NCBI GenBank assembly: GCA_020650975.1
Contig: JAIPMN010276081.1
Span: 1 to 35,260 of the forward strand
Direction: 5' to 3'
Origin: Apostichopus californicus
Lineage: Eukaryota > Echinodermata > Holothuroidea > Aspidochirotida > Stichopodidae
DNA length: 35,260 bases
Shown: positions 31,301 to 35,260 of the stretch, piece after piece
How positions within the stretch are numbered: position 1 is the stretch's first letter
How the letters are laid out: the number at the start of each line of letters is the position of its first letter
Translations under genes and position numbers: made by a program
The notes under the pieces: model-generated
Databases searched by the model: none
The model's input: only the letters and a program-made list of their open reading frames with translations
Told to the model about the DNA's origin: nothing

Positions 31301-32238
31301 TGTGATAAGTAATTACCATCCATTTCAATAACCTTCCTTTTTTCCGCTTGAATCGTAAATCTTGAGATTGTCGCGTTGTTAGGTAAGGAATGACACTACC
31401 ATCATCAGCATCATAGGTTTTGGCATTGAAATAATTGCCATAACTAAAAAGTAAGGAAAATTTTAGGTTGCTATATTATCTTTTTTATTATATGTCTATA
31501 TTTCTAGGCTTAGAAATAACTTTGTGAGATTGCTAGGCTATATAGTGTAACACCATCTTTTAGTTGCTTCAAATATTTCCTTATTTCTTGACAAGTGTCC
31601 AAGCATATAGTATTTGGCAATGATATGCATCATGATATATATATAAGCATGAATAATTCATGACTTGATACAATATATTTACAGAATTGAGTCTAGTTTA
31701 TACCATTCGGGGGGGGGGGACTGTTTGTTGATGTTGATCTTAAGGAACATTAAATATGAATTTAATCGACACCCTGCAAAAATACAAGAGTCAATCAATG
31801 TTGTTGAAAATGCTGCGTTGCAAGACAGATATTTCTTAAGATCAATTCAGGTACAGGAAAATATAAATACTATCGCTCAAATCCTCCTCGTCCCCCACCC
31901 CCCCCCCCCAATAAAAAACAATTTTCAGTTTGAATACCAGTAACCATCATTTGATTTTCTAACATACTATACAGGGATACAGATGAGCATTAATGCCATA
32001 TTAATGTTTCTACATTGCTGTGGTAATATTTTTCTTTTAAATTCCTTCAATGTTTTTCCATATGTTTTTCAGATTTCAAAATGAATTACTATGAAGATGC
32101 CTGCAGCAATACTACTCTATACAACACATCTACTCAAGATGGGTCCCTGGAATGCTTGAAGGAAAACAGTCTCCTCTACGCCATTCTCATGTTTGGTACC
32201 CTTTGGCTGGGAGTGACTCTTTATAACTTCACAAAGAG
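1351..32238 (+). CDS. SLC4A11: SLC4A11-like transporter, internal part of gene (five exons, joined CDS)
   Basis: Partial gene: join(1351-1558, 21142-21255, 21939-22071, 25793-25866, 32073-32238). The exons total 695 nt and read in one frame with matching phases (0, then 1, 1, 2, 1 and 2 at the successive donors). The product is a multipass plasma-membrane protein of the SLC4 family. SLC4A11 in vertebrates is reported to carry H+/OH- or NH3-coupled fluxes and water, and was first described as a borate transporter. Visible in order are the pre-TM1 '[15 protein letters not shown]' stretch, TM1 '[17 protein letters not shown]', the family signature '[17 protein letters not shown]', 'GLWNSFFL', '[12 protein letters not shown]', a loop with two N-glycosylation sequons, and TM6 '[14 protein letters not shown]'. 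The motifs 'GLWNSFFL' and 'GTLWLG' match member 11 better than AE or NBC members. The N-terminal domain and TM7-14 are absent only because the window ends. The assignment comes from remembered family sequences; no search was run. Confidence 0.93.
1621..1645. repeat. (TAA)n microsatellite
   Basis: Seven or so tandem ATA/TAA trinucleotides directly after the start of intron A. The next ~70 bases contain 'TATAGCGCC' and 'CTAGGCGC', a look common in dispersed invertebrate repeats, but no element could be named. Confidence 0.9.
1862..2800. repeat. Tandem satellite, units of about 190-216 bp
   Basis: The phrase GGAAAATGCTAAGTTTATGA recurs at 1862, 2078, 2282, 2474 and, diverged, at 2688. The successive spacings are 216, 204, 192 and 214 bp. 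Each unit has a (CCCA/CCAC)-rich block, an 'AAAGAAGTGAA...TTTTTATAGGCAGTGCTTTCTGTT' type block (given here only in part), and a 'CAATGTCATGTTAATGTCA' block. Length differences come mainly from gain or loss of the short 'TGTCATGTTAA' subrepeats. Open frames that cross it (for example 2256-2525) encode only the repeat and are not genes. Confidence 0.93.
4479..4546. repeat. Purine-rich tract with (GA)n and G runs
   Basis: A (GA)n run near 4479-4492 leads into GGGAAGAGGGAGGAAAGAGG and a G6-A-G7 block ending at about 4546. The sense strand is almost purely purine, which could form triplex or G-quadruplex structures. No gene function is implied. Confidence 0.8.
4650..4940. repeat. Tandem duplication, period about 151 bp
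   Basis: Two copies side by side: GACTCCT begins at 4654 and 4805, and GTCAAACTTTTCCCATAAAT begins at 4670 and 4821. Both copies continue with TAGGCTATTAAGGGATAGTG and a shared '(C/G)AACTTTC...TTTTA(A/T)TAGAT' tail. They differ by a few substitutions and small indels, so the duplication is fairly recent. A minus-strand open frame at 4725-4910 lies inside it and is not a gene. Confidence 0.92.
6088..6100. repeat. Poly-G tract (13 G)
   Basis: A pure run of 13 G within a G/A-rich stretch. It is one of about eleven G or C homopolymers of 11 or more bases in the window. Confidence 0.9.
6230..6303 (+). promoter_or_regulatory. Candidate internal core promoter with short first exon
   Basis: A TATATAAAG box starts at 6230. 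At 6259 there is CCATTCC, a perfect match to the initiator pattern YYANWYY. Its A (6261) lies 31 bases downstream of the first T of the TATA box, which is the usual spacing. A consensus-like splice donor, CAAG|GTAAAC, follows at 6303/6304, so a 43-nt non-coding first exon is conceivable. If used, it could start a transcript that splices to the exon at 21142 and gives a transporter lacking the N-terminal domain and TM1, or it could belong to a separate non-coding RNA. Short motifs can co-occur by chance, and no transcript evidence is available. Confidence 0.3.
6464..6513. repeat. 14-bp inverted repeat
   Basis: CATGGAGCTATTAA at 6464-6477 is matched by its perfect reverse complement at 6499-6512, with a 21-nt loop. 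Partial complementarity continues outside it. It could be a small foldback element or a chance palindrome. No target-site duplication is evident. Confidence 0.75.
7066..7348. repeat. Old diverged duplication, spacing about 198 bp
   Basis: Blocks at about 7066-7155 and 7264-7348 share the pattern 'ATAAAC.GGT/TGTGA...CTTTAA..' followed by 'AGAGTGTG.TGTT' and 'TAG.CTCT.TCT.G.CT'. They are visibly related but much diverged. The minus-strand open frame at 7155-7409 overlaps the second block and has no protein features. Confidence 0.6.
9720..9748. repeat. (ATTG)n microsatellite
   Basis: Several tandem ATTG units ending in the variant GATGGATCGATT. Confidence 0.85.
10699..10734 (+). repeat. G-rich tract with quadruplex-type pattern
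   Basis: At least five runs of three or more G separated by one or two bases, ending in a 12-G run (10723-10734). It lies on the coding strand of intron A and would be present in the pre-mRNA. The minus-strand open frame crossing it (10642-10830) is proline-rich only because of the C-rich complement. Confidence 0.8.
11754..11801 (+). repeat. Strong G-quadruplex-type tract
   Basis: About eight G runs of three to six bases, separated mostly by single A, CA or C (for example GGGAAGGGCAGGGGGGAGGG). It is the densest G-run block in the window and sits on the sense strand of the gene. It easily satisfies the usual G3N1-7 quadruplex pattern. Whether it folds or acts in the cell is unknown. Confidence 0.85.
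14213..14232. repeat. (CATA)n microsatellite
   Basis: Five tandem CATA units. A poly-T run lies about 50 bases upstream (14153-14166). Confidence 0.85.
15147..15333 (+). repeat. Dispersed direct repeat, copy 1 (~185 bp)
   Basis: Matches 16342-16525 in the same order and orientation. Shared anchors are GGCTCTCGC.GTAGAT, AATTTGAGCTGTGCAA.TGAC, CAGACTAATA.CCTTGAA, GGGCAGTGG and AATGGCAG.CTTAC. Overall identity looks like roughly 75-80 percent. No terminal inverted repeats, poly-A tail or Pol III boxes were recognised, so the class is unknown. It may be a non-autonomous element or an old segmental duplication. Confidence 0.88.
15768..15797. repeat. Perfect 13-bp hairpin with 4-nt loop
   Basis: AAACTGCTGTACA is followed by TCTT and then by its exact reverse complement. 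It lies between the two copies of the ~185-bp dispersed repeat, inside a minus-strand open frame (15669-16079) that has no recognisable protein. A tRNA or intrinsic terminator is not a sensible reading in this setting. Confidence 0.85.
16342..16525 (+). repeat. Dispersed direct repeat, copy 2 (~185 bp)
   Basis: Partner of 15147-15333, about 1.2 kb downstream in the same orientation. The similarity starts abruptly at GGCTCTCGC and ends near AGGGCGGAT, which defines element borders to within a few bases. Confidence 0.88.
16565..16615 (+). mobile_element. Possible hAT-type transposon end (remnant)
   Basis: Begins CAGGGGGTTTCCGAATAGGC and continues GGCCTGTGGGGCAAGTCAGG and CCCGC. This resembles the well-known 'CAGGGGT...GGCCCGCGGGCC...GGCCCGC' termini of hAT superfamily elements. 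No matching right end or 8-bp target duplication was found nearby, so it would be a one-ended or decayed remnant. Confidence 0.4.
17352..17362. repeat. Poly-G tract (11 G)
   Basis: An eleven-G run preceded by GGGGGATGGGA, giving a short G-quadruplex-type block at 17341-17362. Confidence 0.9.
17929..18331. repeat. Tandem duplication, period about 200 bp
   Basis: Two adjacent copies (17929-18128 and 18129-18331). Anchors present in both are GTGCAAGTACTTTCTAACAA, GAAATATCCAGACT.TGCAA, TATGACCTGCCTAGTAGTAC, CATGAT(G/T/-)GTAGG-type text and CTCTACTGTAAAA. Identity is about 90 percent, so it is a recent duplication. Copy ends share 'TAGTCCAG'. Confidence 0.93.
20041..20265. mobile_element. Possible short element with CAGGGG / CCCCTG ends
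   Basis: A 225-bp interval starts CAGGGGTTGAGAGCGGGC and ends CTTGGCCCCTG, and so has 6-bp inverted CAGGGG ends. Internally, CCTTGGCCCC and GCCTTAA(G/A)GGCC each occur near both ends. Flanking bases do not show an 8-bp duplication. Could be a decayed hAT-like MITE or chance. Confidence 0.25.
21142..21255 (+). CDS. SLC4A11: SLC4A11-like exon: TM2 and TM3 signature
   Basis: The acceptor is TTTTCTAACAG|AT and the donor is AAAA|GTAAGT. The exon completes a GAT codon (Asp) split with the previous exon. It reads [13 protein letters not shown], then [19 protein letters not shown], then LALYIK. 'GQPL.(I/V)[11 protein letters not shown]' is the most diagnostic SLC4 segment. It covers TM2 and the half-helix TM3, which helps line the substrate site in known SLC4 structures. 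Both borders are phase 1 and the length (114 nt) is a multiple of three, so skipping would keep the frame but remove the core. An antisense open frame at 21308-21523 lies wholly in the next intron and has no support. Confidence 0.95.
21256..21938 (+). other. Intron B (683 bp), nothing else seen
   Basis: Phase-1 intron with GTAAGT donor and TCCTTCAG acceptor, AT-rich. The plus-strand open frame that runs through the exon at 21142 into this intron (to 21440) is out of frame with the transporter or intronic and is not a gene. Confidence 0.9.
21939..22071 (+). CDS. SLC4A11: SLC4A11-like exon: TM3-TM4 linker and TM4
   Basis: The acceptor is TCATCCTTCAG|TA and the donor is ACCAG|GTAGGT. The exon completes an ATA codon and encodes [20 protein letters not shown], then [19 protein letters not shown], then IKWST plus two bases of the next Arg codon. 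Human SLC4A11 has the comparable '[21 protein letters not shown]' followed by 'LWNSFFLALYAFF'. The invariant GLWNSFFL marks TM4. The acidic 'DLELDF' before TM4 matches the member 11 'D.DLDF' stretch, which anion exchangers lack. The exon is 133 nt, phase 1 in and phase 2 out. Confidence 0.95.
22267..22288. other. Assembly gap (22 N)
   Basis: Twenty-two undetermined bases placed directly between GGGTGGGGTTTGGTAT and a long C run. The real length is unknown. Confidence 0.98.
22289..22340. repeat. Poly-C tract (52 C)
   Basis: An uninterrupted run of 52 C touching the gap. Its length should be treated as unreliable. All glycine- or proline-repeat open frames over 22106-22422 come from this run. 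Confidence 0.9.
22549..22564. repeat. Poly-C tract (16 C)
   Basis: A pure C run about 210 bases after the long poly-C, followed by a G12 run at 22680-22691. Confidence 0.92.
22680..22691. repeat. Poly-G tract (12 G)
   Basis: Pure G run preceded by GTGGGGAGA. With the C run at 22549 it forms a possible G/C foldback about 115 bases apart. Confidence 0.9.
23348..23380. repeat. Short imperfect hairpin
   Basis: CAAAATGG pairs with CCATTTTG, and inside them GACT pairs with AGTC around a GAAGA loop, leaving two mismatches. It is too short for a typical microRNA precursor. Confidence 0.6.
24226..24241. repeat. Poly-G tract (16 G)
   Basis: Sixteen consecutive G followed by TGGGGAGGAG. Confidence 0.92.
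24503..24919. repeat. Minisatellite, 18-bp unit rich in GTGCAC and GTGTAC
   Basis: The basic unit is CTACATGTGTACCGTGCA (18 bp), with variants such as CAACATGTGTACCGTG and shorter 9-12 bp pieces (ACTATGTGC). Because 18 is a multiple of three and the unit lacks stops on the plus strand, all three plus frames stay open for 120-180 codons of Cys, Val, Tyr, Thr, His and Met. These are artefacts. The units are full of palindromes (GTGCAC, GTAC, ACATGT) and of alternating purine-pyrimidine stretches. Confidence 0.96.
25348..25497. repeat. Minisatellite, 35-bp unit
   Basis: GTGAATG (or GTGAAT) starts at 25348, 25383, 25418, 25454 and 25489, spacing 35, 35, 36 and 35. Each unit carries TAATTTCCCCTTCCCCCATC and CCATGG(A/G). 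The minus-strand open frame at 25273-25479, with a repeated MGEGEI..TPWE peptide, is only the repeat translated. Confidence 0.95.
25793..25866 (+). CDS. SLC4A11: SLC4A11-like exon: TM5
   Basis: The acceptor is TGTCTTTTGCAG|GT and the donor is CACA|GTAAGT. The split AG|G codon gives Arg. The exon then reads [20 protein letters not shown] and DLTH, ending one base into an Asn codon. It corresponds to the human '[21 protein letters not shown]' segment, with near-identical STEEI.ALFISI. This is the cytosolic start and membrane span of TM5, a core helix in the SLC4 fold. AE and NBC proteins have 'TQEIFA.LIS.IF' here, so this exon separates member 11 from them. The exon is short (74 nt) and has strong consensus splice sites. 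Confidence 0.95.
28207..28760. repeat. AT-rich satellite, 31-bp unit, with longer terminal units
   Basis: AAATTATGCAACGTAGAAAT begins at 28211, 28242, 28273, 28304 and 28335, an exact 31-bp period. Later copies shorten to about 25-30 bp by loss of ATAATAGTAG and vary AACG/ACCA/AACA, to about 28585. Two further copies (28658 and 28741) are embedded in a longer, 83-88-bp unit that contains 'TCCAAC', 'CCCAT(G/A)C' and 'CTTAAG(G/A)A'. The same 'CTTAAGGAATAAATTA' lead-in precedes the first 31-bp copy. Confidence 0.95.
29828..29839. repeat. Poly-G tract (12 G)
   Basis: A pure G run within GGGGAGGCGGGTGAGAAT and following G/T-rich sequence. The minus-strand frame at 29796-29990 that crosses it is not supported as a gene. 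Confidence 0.9.
29900..30918 (-). other. Minus-strand block with LTR-like start and intron-like borders
   Basis: Read on the minus strand, the block starts TGTCACAAGTTCAGTCAATG at 30918, as many LTRs start with TGT. It contains a B-box-like GGTTCGAGTCA (30714-30724), a cluster of small hairpins (30559-30626), and consensus splice-like borders: CTGCTG|GTAAGTTGG at 30473/30472 and TTTATTGCAG|GGTT at 30034/30033, enclosing 439 bp. It is richer in CpG than the DNA around it. It may be a solo LTR or leader fossil, an antisense non-coding transcript, or chance. The far end (about 29900) is not defined, and no capsid or polymerase remains were recognised next to it. Confidence 0.3.
30559..30626 (-). 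other. Cluster of compact stem-loops (possible structured RNA)
   Basis: Minus-strand reading: CTGAC-TTCG-GTCAG (30626-30613), GGCTT-TGAT-AAGCC (30607-30594), AAGCC-AAATGA-GGCTT (30598-30583) and TCCTGC-TT-GCAGGA (30572-30559). The middle two share the AAGCC arm and so exclude each other. The first has a C(UUCG)G tetraloop if transcribed. Four palindromic stems in 68 bases is more than expected in this otherwise simple sequence. Confidence 0.4.
31709..31719. repeat. Poly-G tract (11 G)
   Basis: Pure G run. A poly-C run lies about 180 bases downstream at 31898-31909, so the two could pair. The plus-strand frame open at 31665-31943 spans both and is not a gene. Confidence 0.9.
31898..31909. repeat. 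Poly-C tract (12 C)
   Basis: Pure C run preceded by TCCCCCA. It lies about 160 bases before the acceptor of the exon at 32073. Confidence 0.9.
32073..32238 (+). CDS. SLC4A11: SLC4A11-like exon: extracellular loop 3 and TM6
   Basis: The acceptor is TTTTTCAG|AT and the donor is AAAGAG|GTATTA, a weaker donor than the others. The exon reads [20 protein letters not shown], then [13 protein letters not shown], then [20 protein letters not shown] and TK, with a split Arg codon. The first part is extracellular loop 3. It has two overlapping-spaced N-glycosylation sequons (NTT and NTS) and two cysteines that could pair. Human SLC4A11 is also N-glycosylated in this loop, though the loop here is shorter and unrelated in detail. 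The second part is TM6, matching human 'LLIMLGTLWLGYTLYQFKK'. The next human residues (SPYL...) have no counterpart in the remaining 3 kb, so the following exon lies beyond the window. Confidence 0.94.
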
Positions 32239-35041
32239 GTATTAAAAATATTCATTTTTGATCCCCACAAAAGTAAATGACTAACTTTTCAAAAATAGCC
32301 CAAATAGGGTGAGTCGTGTGGTTTGTAAATCTCAGTCACTATATAGACCCTTTTAAAAATAATCATGAAAGAAATGATGAAAAAAAGGATCAGAATTGGC
32401 CTCCTCTTGAAAGTCAGCATTCCTTGATTTGTGTGTTGTGTTATTAATGAGTCATATCTCAAAAGAGGCATTGTATTTGCTTGAAGGGTATTATAGCCTC
32501 ATGGTCTGTAATTAAGCTAACATTAGTTGAAAGCTTTTAATTGTCAGCCTGGAATGTGGGTCATTGAACAGCATGCTAAAGACGAAGGGGGAGGGGGAGA
32601 AAGGGGGGGTGTGGAGGTTTTCAAAAAGAAAAGAAAAGGAAAATCAAATACAGTAAGTTATGTGTTCTTTGCAGCAGATTCTGGTTGCTAGCCTTCCTAC
32701 TTAACCGTTAAGACTTGTGGGTTATTAGAAGGGCTGAACTGGCTATTTTCAGTAATACAGCTCCTTCATCTAGTACGATTTCACATACATTCAAGTGGAC
32801 ACTTGAACCTTTTGCTTTATACTTTGTGATGCAGAATCAGTCCTTCAGCATTTTCAGTTTATTTCATTTTCTTTATGCGCATCTTAAACACTGAAGGATG
32901 TTTTCCTATTAGACATGAAAGTATGCCATGGGGTGAGAAGTTCACAAGAGTTTATATGAAATCTCTTGGCTAAATGATCCTGTTATTGGAGATTTAGGGA
33001 TGTGTCTCGCGCCTCGTACATCTCAAAATCCCCCAGCCTCTCTTGAGTCGAACATATCCTGTGAGGTGTTATTCCTCTGAGAAGATTAGAAAGTATTTTG
33101 TGCCTTCAGGAAACAAATACAGAGCATTAAAACTGATTCACTGAAAAAGAAAAAGGAGAGAAAAAAAAAGTTAGCTTGATATAATGAAAGCAAAATGGCA
33201 GAACTGTCCATCTGTATGATACATAGCAAATCTAGACGAGTGTATAATAGGCTCACTACTCTATATCATTGAACGAAGGTACTGAGTGATTGGCATTGGG
33301 ATGTCCCTATATTTATTGAAAGTATGAATTATAGATGAGATTTGAGAGTTCAGATAAGTTTCTTTATTTACAATAAACATATCTTTATGAGGGTTATATT
33401 TACAGACAAAAAAGAATATTAAGTGAAAGAAAAAATAAGGATGGTTGAAAAATAGAATTTATTTTTCAGTCATCCTGCATGTTTTGTTAATTGGTTGGGA
33501 TTGAGACCCAATCTCAAATTAGTCTTGTTTTATTCTCTAATTAGTCCTGTTTTATTCTCTAATTAGTCCTGTTTTACATCTTACAACAGCTTTTGGAGCG
33601 TGTGATTTTCACCAAACCTACCGAGCATTATTAAAAAAGAGGTAGCACTTTGACTTGATGACAATACGACACCAACGTAGCTTTCATCATCACATGAATG
33701 TTAGATATCTCTAGTAATTAAAGATTCCACTCAACTCCACAAGATCTGCTACATCGTTGTAATAATGATCACTCGCAAATTGCACTTGAAACCAGAGATG
33801 TCAACACTTTCTTTTAACTATTCTTTGTATTTGTCACAAACTTTTGATTTGTGAGGCTACATGAGCCGAACGACAATGTTCTTAGGCAATTTTTGCAATG
33901 TTTGAAGCAATTTTAGTATTTCATCAAACATTAACCAAAGTCAACTCCATCACGCACTGCTTGTCACAAAGTTTTTTTTTTAGTCTTTTATAAAACTTTG
34001 AACACTTTATTTTTTGTGCTAGGTAGAATAACTGTCATTCTGATGATATTTATGGTGAGATAACAAGTTGAAGTTAGCTAGGTCTCAGTATTGAAGCTAG
34101 TGTGGTTATAAGTACATTGTTGCACCGTTCATTGCTGAACTAAAACAAAGTGTTAAATTTATTGAGATGGTCAAACTGATATTACTTGGTTTGAATGGTT
34201 AAAAGGTGCAAGCTTATCTTAGAAGCAGGAAAAAAGAGAATTTCTATCGCTCAACAGATACCGTGACTTTATTGCGATTTGCTTTGCCTAATTTTATACC
34301 TTTTGGGACTTTCATACTAATGATTTGTGACAGCTAGGTGATTTCATTGCTTTTAAACTTGTTTTTCATTTATATAGTTCACTCAGGACTAGTATATGTC
34401 AGTTAATAAATCATGTTGCTCTAAGTGCATGTTTGCATGTAACGTACAGGACTAAAGACAAAAATTTCTATTGAAAATGGAAAAAAAGCTTTTCTGATCT
34501 CAAATAAGCACAATTTGGGTGTTCATTTTATTTGGTATTTTCTTTATTCTTATTATTTTGTTAGCTTTCAAAGTAATGATAGATGACAGAGAAAAATATG
34601 GATTGGCTGCTATCTTCTTTATTATAACAAAGAGAAGCAACTCACTAAATACGGCAACAAATGAATAGAAGATGACGTTTTAGCCAACGATATAAACAAG
34701 AACTATAAAGTAGAGAGGCTTGCATGGCCAACATTTCCCTTCGATGTGAATATCATGATCACTTTCAGTCACAAGATAAATTTGACTGATACAGGATTGG
34801 TAGAATCTAATTACGTGGTGTTCCCTGCGGAGTATTGAGAGTGACATTTCTCAGTGACTGATGAACAGCAGGACTCTAGTAGGAGTAGCCGACTCAAGAT
34901 GGCTCGATCATAGACCCTTGTTCGTCACTCTCTATTGATTCAAATATCTCTAAATGAATATTGATGTTGAATTTAACATCCTTCTACATAATTACTATTT
35001 GTAAGAGTGAGGATCAGGTGATGTTATATTGCACATTTTAT
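32239..35041 (+). other. Partial intron E, nothing gene-like seen
   Basis: Starts with the GTATTA donor of the TM6 exon and runs beyond the window. It was scanned for the next SLC4A11 exon (expected 'SPYL...' with an acceptor completing an Arg codon) and none was found. A G-rich patch lies at 32587-32612. The rest is AT-rich. Confidence 0.8.
33512..33577. repeat. 22-bp tandem repeat, about three copies
   Basis: AATTAGTC(T/C)TGTTTTATTC recurs with a 22-bp period at about 33516, 33538 and 33560. The first copy has one variant base and the last is cut short. Confidence 0.9.
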
Positions 35042-35260
35042 CAGTGGCGGAGCTAGGGGTATTGGTCAGGGGGCGCGAGAATGGTCTGTAGGGGCGCTTT
35101 CGACACTATCTAAGCAGAGCGCCACCATTGGTTGGCGCGGAGCGTACAGAATTTTTTGGAGTAAAGATACACTCTAGATCGCCGGAAATGACCCTTTCCG
35201 GGCCTTGCTAATTTGCAGATAAACGAAGAATAAATAGGTGTTATCGCCATTTTGTCAGAA
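35042..35260 (+). mobile_element. DNA-transposon-like repeat, left end, cut by window edge
   Basis: Sharp change from AT-rich DNA to CAGTGGCGGAGCTAGGGGTA followed by GGGGGCGCGAGAATGG and CpG-rich text (AGCGCC, GGTTGGCGCGGAGCG). 'CAGTGGCG(G/T)A(G/T)CTAGG' is a familiar terminus of hAT-like and other non-autonomous DNA elements across invertebrates. The right end and any target duplication lie outside the window, so the family and length are uncertain. Confidence 0.6.

Larger units (their letters stand above)
25867..32072 (+). other. Intron D (6.2 kb)
   Basis: Phase-1 intron, GTAAGT donor and TTTTTCAG acceptor. From 25900 to 28200 and from 28770 to 29800 I see nothing but AT-rich DNA with A-rich runs (27890-27955). 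The 31-bp satellite and the minus-strand block are listed separately. From 30930 to 31700 nothing is recognised. Confidence 0.9.

Noticed and set aside
32239-35260. Search for the next SLC4A11 exon (TM7)
   Set aside because: No acceptor followed by an 'SPYL'-like reading in the correct phase was found.

Overview
This is an AT-rich, intron-dominated piece of an animal genome. It carries five consecutive internal exons of one plus-strand gene whose product is clearly of the SLC4A11 type (bicarbonate-transporter superfamily, member 11). The exons lie at 1351-1558, 21142-21255, 21939-22071, 25793-25866 and 32073-32238. All have GT/AG borders and join in one open frame (695 nt, about 231 codons). 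They cover the linker before the membrane domain, TM1 to TM5, the large extracellular loop 3 and TM6. The first exons (cytosolic N-terminal domain) and the last exons (TM7 onward) are outside the window. Divergence from vertebrate SLC4A11, long introns, many poly-G/poly-C tracts and a transposon end of the 'CAGTGGCGGAGCTAGG' kind suggest a marine invertebrate, perhaps an echinoderm. That taxonomic guess is an inference from style, not a demonstrated assignment.

Layout: 1-1350 is non-coding upstream intron. Intron A (1559-21141, 19.6 kb) separates the TM1 exon from the TM2/TM3 exon. It holds a satellite of roughly 190-216 bp units (1862-2800), several local duplications (4650-4940, 7066-7348, 17929-18331), a dispersed repeat pair (15147/16342), G-rich tracts, and a well-spaced TATA/initiator/splice-donor triplet at 6230-6303 that could be an internal promoter. 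Intron B (21256-21938) is short and plain. Intron C (22072-25792) has a 22-N assembly gap beside a 52-C run, a GTAC/GTGCAC-rich 18-bp minisatellite (24503-24919) and a 35-bp minisatellite (25348-25497). Intron D (25867-32072) has a 31-bp AT-rich satellite (28207-28760) and, on the minus strand, a CpG-richer block of about 1 kb (about 29900-30918) with consensus splice-like borders and a cluster of compact hairpins. The final partial intron (from 32239) ends inside a DNA-transposon-like repeat (35042-35260).

No second protein-coding gene, tRNA, rRNA or CRISPR array could be supported. The other long open frames lie in simple or tandem repeats, or have no recognisable protein features. No new multi-gene system is visible. 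The observations most worth checking are the possible internal promoter, the hairpin cluster on the minus strand and the self-complementary minisatellite.
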